A program made the position numbers and the translations under genes. 64,000 nucleotides of DNA from Motacilla alba alba (taxonomy: Eukaryota; Chordata; Aves; Passeriformes; Motacillidae): the NCBI RefSeq assembly GCF_015832195.1, contig NC_052017.1:10306790-10370789 (forward strand), written 5' to 3'. Shown in pieces: positions 52,124 through 64,000 of the stretch. Position 1 is the stretch's first letter; each line of letters starts with the position of its first letter. The notes under the pieces were generated by a model. That model saw nothing but the letters and a program-made list of their open reading frames with translations, ran no database searches and was not told where the DNA came from.

Positions 52124-54420
52124 ACTAATTTCTAGTCCTGTCATCTTTTTTGGTAATACTTGGTGTTTAAGTAGTGTTTTTATGTTAGTTTTATGTTAAG
52201 TATGTTAGTTTTATGTTAGTTTTATGTTAAGTGTGTTTTATGTTAGTGGTTAAGATAATTCAAGTTCGGTATTTCATTATCTTGATGTTGCAGTTCCAAG
52301 AAATACCATGAGAGAAATTTCCCAATTCTAGTGGCAGAAAACATTTATAAACAGATGTAAAAAACACTTTCTTGCATATTCTTATTCCTGACTTTCATGT
52401 ATCAGTAAAGTGTTTCTATTTCTATACAAACCTAATTTAAAATGAGGTTAAATCTAGAAATGTGAACACTTTGTTAAACTACCATTAATAACAAATGCCT
52501 GGGTTCAGTAAGGTTTGGATTGCTGCATGCAGATAATCCTTTGTGATGAGTTTATGTTGCTGGTGAAGGCTGAAAGGGGTGGGGAAGTAACAGGAAAGCA
52601 TCAAGAATCCACAAAGGTTGTGTTTGTGCACGGAAGCACAGGAGCAATGCTGCCGCTTCACTGAGCTGCAGGGTGTCTGGAGGAGAAACTGCAGTTCTAG
52701 TACTGACCTGCTGCCTGTAATAACCTAACAGCAGGGGAAGGTTACACCTTACAACCTGGAATATTTCAGATTAATATTTCAGATATGTAGAGAATGAGGA
52801 TCAGACTGAAATTTTGTGCCAAGCTGTGACATGCTACTGTCATCCTTGGCTTAGCAAGACATTTTCACTTCAGGACCTGATAGACAAAATTCTCTGTCCT
52901 GCTCAAGGCAAAATATATTGTCAAATGTGAAATATTTTCTTTTTGTCCCTACTTGGTCAACGGTTACATAGAGGTTTGTGAAATTCTGCATTATAAATGT
53001 GTTGCTTGAACAGCACACTTCAAATCCATGTTAAAAATTAACACATGCCCCCCAAAAAATAAGGGGGAAGAAAGAACCCTCAAATCACTACTCTTTGAAA
53101 TACAGCCAGTAACTGTTCAGATGTCAGCTTTTGCAGCATGTGTACATTGACAGAGCTTCTCTCATCTACTTTGTGTAATCAATTCAGAATTAAAGCAGAC
53201 TGTAATGCTGCAAAGAAGACCAATGTCAAGAAAAACTGAGGGACTTTTAGGAACTGTTAAGCAAAACTTTTCTTTCAGCTTTTGTATGCACAGGGCTTCT
53301 ACTTCAGGATCTGTTTTGCCAGCTTTTGCTCCAAACTGAACGAGAAAAACAGAACATTTTTCCAGTAGACCTGTGCCCTGCTGCCCTGCCCACATCATGC
53401 TGCTTCAGTGGTGTTTAATAGGCAGGGTGCTGCTTAGAGTGTGGCAACAACAGATTATTCTCCATGTGGCTTCACATCTGGAAAGAATACAACAGTCCAA
53501 GGGTTTAGGCAAGGTGTTTTAATTATAAAGTTAGATTTAAAAAGTATTTGAGAACTTCTCCATTGCCTACAGCTGGGTAACATGGCTGATTGCACTAAAT
53601 TCAAGAGAGCTGCTACATCACATCACTGCTCCCTCACCTGGTATTTTATGCTTTGAAACAATAGATCAGTTCTGGCCAATACACAACAAACTTGGCTCTA
53701 AAACCTTGAACCACTGGAGGTGCTGGTACGTGGAAGCTTCAGTGCTGCAGTTACAACAGGGATGAGAAAGAGAAACCTTGACCATGGAAAAAGTTCATTT
53801 TACCCCTAACCCAGACACACAATCATTACAATCATGTTTGCTTGTAATGATGAGTGGTATGATAAACATCCTATTTCATCAGGCTGTAGGAGACCTTAAA
53901 AACTAGTCTGAGTAGTGTACTAACAGAAGACATCCCAAAAGGGTCCTTTTTTAGAGGACTCTCCCTCCTCCCCAGTCTATAATTAAAACTGAAGTAACCC
54001 TTGAGTATTTGTCTTATTGAAAAAAGCCTCCTAAGTTACTAGCAATTGATTAACTGCAAGATCAAAAAGGATTAGCTCTGATACTCTTTTACAATTTCTA
54101 ATTAACTGACATCAAGACCCAGTGTAAGCTCACAAATTGTCAGTCTTGAATTATGGGGTTCAGGGGGTTTGAGTTGACTGGGAATGACTATTACAGGAAA
54201 AAAAAAAAAACAAAACTTTTGTATCAAGATACCTTGTTTTCTGAAAATGGAGAAGAGCCATTTAGTGCCCATCCTGTCCCCAAAGACAGACTACTGACAT
54301 TAGACAGGTACCATTTACACTTGCTGTAATTAACTTTTTTTTTTTTTTAATTTGAGATGTCTAGTACTCAACCATCAACTAATCAGAAAAGCCTAGTGGG
54401 GGAAAAAGCCCCAAACAGTG
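52124..54420. other. Interval between the converging genes GTPBP4 and IDI1
   Basis: No gene recognised. A degenerate tandem repeat of an 11-bp unit (ttttatgttag) lies at 52175-52248. A 78-codon minus-strand frame at 53162-53398 has no family features. In mammals the paralogue IDI2 lies between GTPBP4 and IDI1, and nothing resembling an IPP isomerase exon is visible here. Part of the right side may be a longer IDI1 3' UTR. Confidence 0.55.
52175..52248. repeat. Degenerate 11-bp tandem repeat (ttttatgttag)n
   Basis: About six imperfect copies with gtt/gta variants, T-rich on the plus strand, just downstream of the 3' end of GTPBP4. Confidence 0.85.
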
Positions 54421-54426
54421 TTTATT
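54421..54426 (-). terminator. Candidate IDI1 poly(A) signal
   Basis: An AATAAA on the minus strand about 590 bp after the IDI1 stop codon. Distance and strand fit, but other sites further on are possible. Confidence 0.45.
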
Positions 54427-55017
54427 ATCTAAAGCTGTAACACATATGTCAGCACTTCAAAGTCAAACTTACTCCACACAGGCAATCCAATTACTTAAGA
54501 TTTTATGGGTTTGGTTAATTATAGAGTACAGTAGCTGAAGAGATTTGCTTTCTGCAATTAAAAATAATCCTGATTACATTGAATTGCTTTTTTCTTCTGG
54601 CAGTTGGTCTTCTCAACATCACAGCAGAGCCCAGAGTCATGTGTAATCATTATTTAATGCATGCTTGAGTTCAGTGGGAACACCCCAGCCCTCCTCCCTG
54701 AGCTGGGCAGGAGGTGCCTGGGCTCCCTGCCAGCTGTGCAGGGCACACTCAGGCTGAGGATCTTTCACCAGGCAAGAGAGGAAGAGGAACCCAGGGGTTT
54801 CATGCTACTGGTACCCATTTTACATGAGATCTTAACAGGCCCAAGAGAACTAAGGATGAAGGGGAAGAGGTGACAAAGACAGAAGTAAAAACACTGGCTA
54901 TGACATCTGTATAAATTAAACATGCTCCATGTGGAGCAATTCTCTGCACAAACATCATGATTTCTCAGTGTAAATGACACATCACTGCTAGCCTTCAGCA
55001 CCTTTTATCCCAGCTAT

Positions 55018-59704
<4,687 letters not shown>

Positions 59705-59747
59705 CGCTCGTCACACCCCGCCCGCCAATGGCGCCGCCGCCCGGCGC

Positions 59748-59755
59748 TGACGTCA
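59748..59755. promoter_or_regulatory. cAMP-response element TGACGTCA
   Basis: Perfect palindromic CRE/ATF site, 44 bp upstream of the long-form IDI1 start codon. Confidence 0.75.
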
Positions 59756-59889
59756 CCGCATCGCCCGATCGCCCCACTGCGGCGCGGGGGGCGGCGCCAG
59801 CAGTGACAGGTGGGGGAGAGGAGGGCGCGGCCAATCGCGACACAGCCCCCGAGCGGCGCTGGCCAATAGAGACGGGGCGCGGCGGCGAG

Positions 59890-59953
59890 CTGGCCAATGG
59901 GCGCGGGGCAGCGCGGCGGGCGGGGCGTGCGGCGGGGCCCGCAGCCGGCCCGG
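59890..59953 (+). other. Candidate non-coding first exon of WDR37
   Basis: A plus-strand donor (CCCGG|GTGAGGG) at 59953/59954 ends a GC-rich block in the same CpG island as the IDI1 first exon. In human and other vertebrates WDR37 starts head to head with IDI1 and its first exon is untranslated, so position and strand fit. No WDR37 coding sequence is in the window, so the name rests on synteny alone. The 5' end is not determinable and the given start is nominal. Confidence 0.4.
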
Positions 59954-60009
59954 GTGAGGGTCGGGATGGGGCTCGGGGTCCCTGAGCAGGGAGAAGCCTT
60001 TGGCTTCAC

Positions 60010-60183
60010 GGGAATCACAGAATCAATGAGGCTGTAAAAGCCTCTGAGCTCATCGAGTCCAGCCTATGACCGGACAGTACCATCTCGACCATGGCACCTA
60101 GTGCCGCATCCACGCTTCGCTTAAACACCTCCAGGGACTGTGACTCCACCACTTCCCTGGGCAGCCCATTCCAATGTCTAAAG
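60010..60183 (-). mobile_element. CR1 LINE fragment, minus orientation
   Basis: On the minus strand it reads 'tggaatgggctgcccaggga', 'gtggtggagtcacagtccct', 'ggaggtgtttaagcgaag', and ends 'attgattctgtgattcc' at about 60010. Only the last 170 bp or so of CR1 is present. It lies about 60 bp from the putative WDR37 first-exon donor. Confidence 0.9.
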
Positions 60184-60229
60184 CTTGAATATTTCTAACA
60201 TAAGCGCTGCTTATGGTCTTTTCACCCAC

Positions 60230-60900
60230 CCACGAAAACGAAGGACTGTGCCCAAGTACCGGCTCCTACAGATGTGCCGGTGTTTGTGGCAAGCAGTTCC
60301 AGCACGGAATTTTTGCTCCGTTCTGGGAGCGTTCCCGGTGGCGGCCATAAGCCCGGGACTGCAGAGAAACAGGGCTTTTGTCGTAATACGACACGAAGAG
60401 ACGACACGGAAACTGCTGCTCTCCAGGTGAACAAAAAACAGGGCCCTTTACTCCAACATTTATAGTTTTCCAAAAGTGATAGTGGATTGGAGGGTGACAG
60501 TGCCACCTCTCCAATGACACTGGACAGACCAAGAGTCCATCAATTCTCTCCTCCTCCATGAAAGAATGCAAAACATAAGTTATTTACAGAACTGTGTGTG
60601 AGAAAGTTTGTTACAAGAATGCAAACATCAGAAGGCTTAGCAAAGTCTTAAAAAAATCAGGGAGACAGGCTTTTTGGCACATCTCATCCTGGATGCTTTT
60701 CTTTGATCCGCGGTAGCATCCTCCGAGCTGAAGAGGTTCGGCGTGTGCCGCACAGCCCGGCCCGTGGCCCCGGAGCGGGGAGCACTGGCTCCCTCCGGCG
60801 CGGGCAGCTACAGCTGCTGGCAGGCAGTGCCTGTGCTAGCCAGGCTCGGAACTGCCCGACTCAGCGAGCTCTTGGGGGGCCCGGCAAGAAACAAACATTC
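60230..60900 (-). mobile_element. Probable degraded LTR-retrotransposon segment, minus orientation
   Basis: This segment is CpG-rich at both ends. On the minus strand it contains 'ctataaatgttggagtaaag' (a TATA-like or degenerate poly(A)-signal block), followed by 'cagcagtttccgtgtcgtct' and 'cttcgtgtcgtattacgac', which resemble the R-U5 part of songbird LTRs. I could not fix TG...CA ends or a target duplication. No viral gene is recognisable. It could instead be another old repeat or unique CpG-rich intron DNA. Confidence 0.4.
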
Positions 60901-63900
60901 TGGGAAGGAATGGAGCACAGGCAGGATGTCAAGATGAACTGGGGAGTTTAGATATGCACTGATAACAAATTAGAAAAACTTCAATACCAGCTTCTAGAAA
61001 CTTCACACCACCACAGCTAAATACCTTCTCAGCAAGACTTTTGCTGGTTGGTTTATTGCTTGTCCACAGATTTGGGTTTATGACTGGATGCCATAAAAAA
61101 GCCTAGAAATGACATTTAACATGTCTTGGAGGCATGGCTTGCTCTGATTCCCTCTCAGGTCAAGTTCCAGCACTCCAAGGTTTGCTTGATTTTTCCTGGG
61201 AACAGGACAGATGGCCTGTCACTGAGAGATGTCATTAACAGCACAAATGTTCAAATGGACTGTTAATATTTTTCAATGGACGGGGGATGGGGTGGGTTAT
61301 CTTAGAGCATTCCCCTGTGCAGAGCTTGCTGAAAGAAAGAAGAGTGGAGGTGATTTGAGTGAAAGCCACTTGAAACCAGCAGAACATCAAAAGTGAAAAA
61401 AAAAAGAGGACTGTAACAATGTGTTGTCTGCTACATATCCTTTTAACTACATAAAACATACCATTATCTATTAATGTTAATATTGCGTTATTCATTAATG
61501 AACTACAAATTTAATGTTATCACAGGACTGTTGATAATAAATATGTACTGTCAGAAAGGACAGAAATGTACACAGATTGCTTTTTATTGAGTTTACTTTT
61601 CATTACTTTGCAGATTACTTACTGCTGACTCACTGGCACAAAAGAACAGTAAAACAGTAATTGGAGACTGATATATACTGATATATCTTCATAGATACAG
61701 TGAGAACATCCTTCACTACATGAATGACTTGCTTGTTTCATCGTTCCAGATTAAAAAAAAAAAACAACAAATAAACAAAACTGTAATTTTTTCTTCTATA
61801 ATTTTCCTAAAGTAACAAAACAAGCTACACAGATTTATCAAAAAAAAAAAAAAAACCAACTACTGAGATGGACATAGAAACCAGCATTTCATATGATGAC
61901 AACAGAGTTAACAAGGAGCTCTCCTGCGAGTGAAGCTCTTTTAGAATAGAAACTACTCCCCTGGGAGGCAGAGATGTGTCTGTGCCTGGGGCACGGCTGG
62001 CATGGGACATTAGCAGGTGTACACAGTGACCTTCAGGCTGCACAGCAGAGGGAAACCAGGTAAAATGTGCTTATAGATGATAGAGAAAAAAGGCTTTTCT
62101 TCCCAGCAATAACTACTGAAAATTTCTATACAAGCACTTTAGAACCTGACAGTCAGAAACAATTACAGTTCTTGTCTTGCACAGGCAAAGAAAGCACTTT
62201 ACCTGAGTCAACGCTGGTGAGCAGCAAGAAGTGGCAACAAGTCCTGGTGGATAATGAGAGGCAAAGAAGCAGGGACAAAGCATGACGGAGACAAAACAAA
62301 CCATTTTCACAAAACAAACAAGGGAGAGACTTCCCAAGCCTTTAACCAGATACCGGGTTTTATGTCACCTGTATCATCTTTCCTTTTGCTCCCCTCCAGA
62401 CTTGCTCTTTGCCTTCAAAGCTCTCTGTGTTGAAAATAAAGCACGCTAATTTTTGTAATGGTATGCACTTCACTGTACCCTCAGAACTCCTACTCCACCC
62501 TGCATAAACAGAATGCCTGAAGTGACATACAAATGCTTTTGAGACTTAATTTTTGCATCTCCTGAAGTCCCCTGACTGTTTTCAAACACTCAGCTAACAA
62601 GGGAAAGACAGTTTCCTGTAACAACTGAAAAGTCTTTCATTCACCTGAAAATCCAACCAGTTGCAAACCTCTGACATAGTTTTGGTGCCTACTAAGAGAA
62701 AGGGAAGTGCAACACCCACCAAACTGAAGAAAAACCTTTCAATTCTCCAGCAAATTAAACAAGATGATCACAAGCTACAAGATTAAATGAATGCTGAACA
62801 AACCTGGGATTTAACCCCAGCCTAGAATGCATAAACTCCTGAAAGATGCTTGTCCTCAGTTTTCAGATTTGCCAAGGAAAATTAATGGGCTTCTTTCCTG
62901 CCCTTCACATCCAAACTTCTTCTTTTTCAGCTACCTGTTCACTTGCTCTGATGTTTAAGACTTCCACTTCACCCTTCTCAGCTACAGAGCGCTCCTTGTT
63001 CCTGGTCTCCCTAGAGAATTTCTCTTGTGAGTCCTTTCCTGCCTGGAACCATAGCCCTTCAGAAAATATTTGTCTAAATGATCCACTCATGTGCTTAGTG
63101 AGAAACAACCTGGGTTTTATCTGAAATGAGAGGTAAATTCTTCCCAGTCTTAACTAATCTCCCGTTCCCTTGACTCTTCTTAAAAGGCCTCTTTCAGGGA
63201 AGTGGGTTGGCTTCAGCTCACTTCAGAGAAGACAGATGTCTTTGTAGTAAGAATGTAATACATATATGCTAAATATCTAAGTAGGATGTTGTATTTGCAT
63301 TTCGTTCTGCTATCTCAAGCTGATGGAAAGAGTGCTGTGATGGATGGCTTCCAAATGTTTTTATACAGCATAAGGTGAATGAATAATGGTATAGGAAACC
63401 ACTCTTCTAGGAAGGAGTTATTAGAAGGTTTCCTATATGAATCAAGAAATAACCCTCGAGTCCTTTTCTCCCTTTAATTTTTTTGGTTGGTTGGTTTGGT
63501 TTTGTTTTTATTTCTTTTGGTTTGAGCTCTGGACAGAAGGCTTTGCCTTTTCCTGCCACATTTACAGATTTGAAAAATGCTAATTTGGGAGGTTCAGATA
63601 TTGTTCTGTTGTGTTGCTGATTTCCCAGGCCTCCTATCTTGTCTTTTCACGTCCAGCCATGGGTGCAGAAGTAGATTTGTCCAGGACAACCTAACTTTTT
63701 CCACTCTATTTACTGTAGTCTTATTGAATAACCTATTGAGAAGGTGCTGACTAGTACTGCCCTGTTTCCCTAGGCTCCTGTATTGCTATTTATGTCTCTC
63801 CTTTTGTATCAGGTAGTTTGTGAGAAGCAGTCTTTTGTCCTGTACTTGCTCCTACACATTACACAGCGCCTGCTACTCCTGCAGTGCCGTGACAAAACCA

Positions 63901-64000
63901 AACCAGTAGCAGAGCTAGAGTGGCAATAGGCCACCTGTCATTCTCTTCTCATGAAAAAGCAACTGCATCCATACAAGGCCTGGTAATTTTCAGGTGAGGC
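60901..64000. other. Non-coding right end, inferred WDR37 intron 1
   Basis: No exon or gene recognised. The stretch is AT-rich with A-runs near 61750 and 61840. Open frames reach at most 92 codons and have no family features. If the WDR37 first exon is correctly placed, this is the start of its first intron. Confidence 0.5.

Noticed and set aside
53162..53398. 78-codon minus-strand frame that could be an IDI2 remnant
   Set aside because: It contains none of the isomerase motifs.

Overview
This is vertebrate nuclear DNA, most likely from a bird and plausibly a songbird. The evidence is several 3'-terminal CR1 LINE fragments (the characteristic avian repeat), an ERVK-type solo LTR with a 6-bp target duplication, compact introns, and the linked genes GTPBP4 and IDI1, which are also neighbours on human 10p15.3. 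The species cannot be determined from the sequence alone.

Layout. Positions 1-40.4 kb contain no gene I can name. They hold AT-rich non-coding sequence, many short chance ORFs, three CR1 copies (16.0, 37.6 and 39.8 kb), simple repeats, and a CpG-rich block at 23.95-24.93 kb whose left half is an unusual GC-rich 11-bp minisatellite. A few splice-framed stretches on the minus strand (3.1, 18.4, 32.7 kb) are unproven candidate exons. Human synteny predicts LARP4B beyond the left edge on the minus strand, so part of this region could be its 5' intron, but none of its coding exons is visible.

GTPBP4 (NOG1) is complete on the plus strand at 40795-52053: 17 coding exons, 631 codons, a CpG-island promoter with a TCTCGCGAGA palindrome, and all GTPase motifs. 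Intron 3 carries a 657-bp sense-oriented solo LTR that starts 15 bp after the splice donor. Without it the intron would be only 76 bp.

IDI1 is complete on the minus strand at 55018-59704: five coding exons, with a predicted 266-residue form that has an N-terminal extension starting MWR and a 227-residue form starting at the internal Met. The two genes converge, with about 2.3 kb between their likely poly(A) sites and no IDI2 paralogue between them. The IDI1 first exon lies in a CpG island with a CRE and several CCAAT boxes. A GT donor on the plus strand only about 250 bp away fits the non-coding first exon of WDR37, the expected head-to-head neighbour. The last 4 kb would then be WDR37 intron 1 and shows only repeats.

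GTPBP4 serves 60S ribosome assembly in the nucleolus and IDI1 serves isoprenoid synthesis. They are neighbours by conserved synteny, not parts of one pathway. I found no CRISPR array, no tRNA or rRNA gene, and no clear novel multi-gene system.
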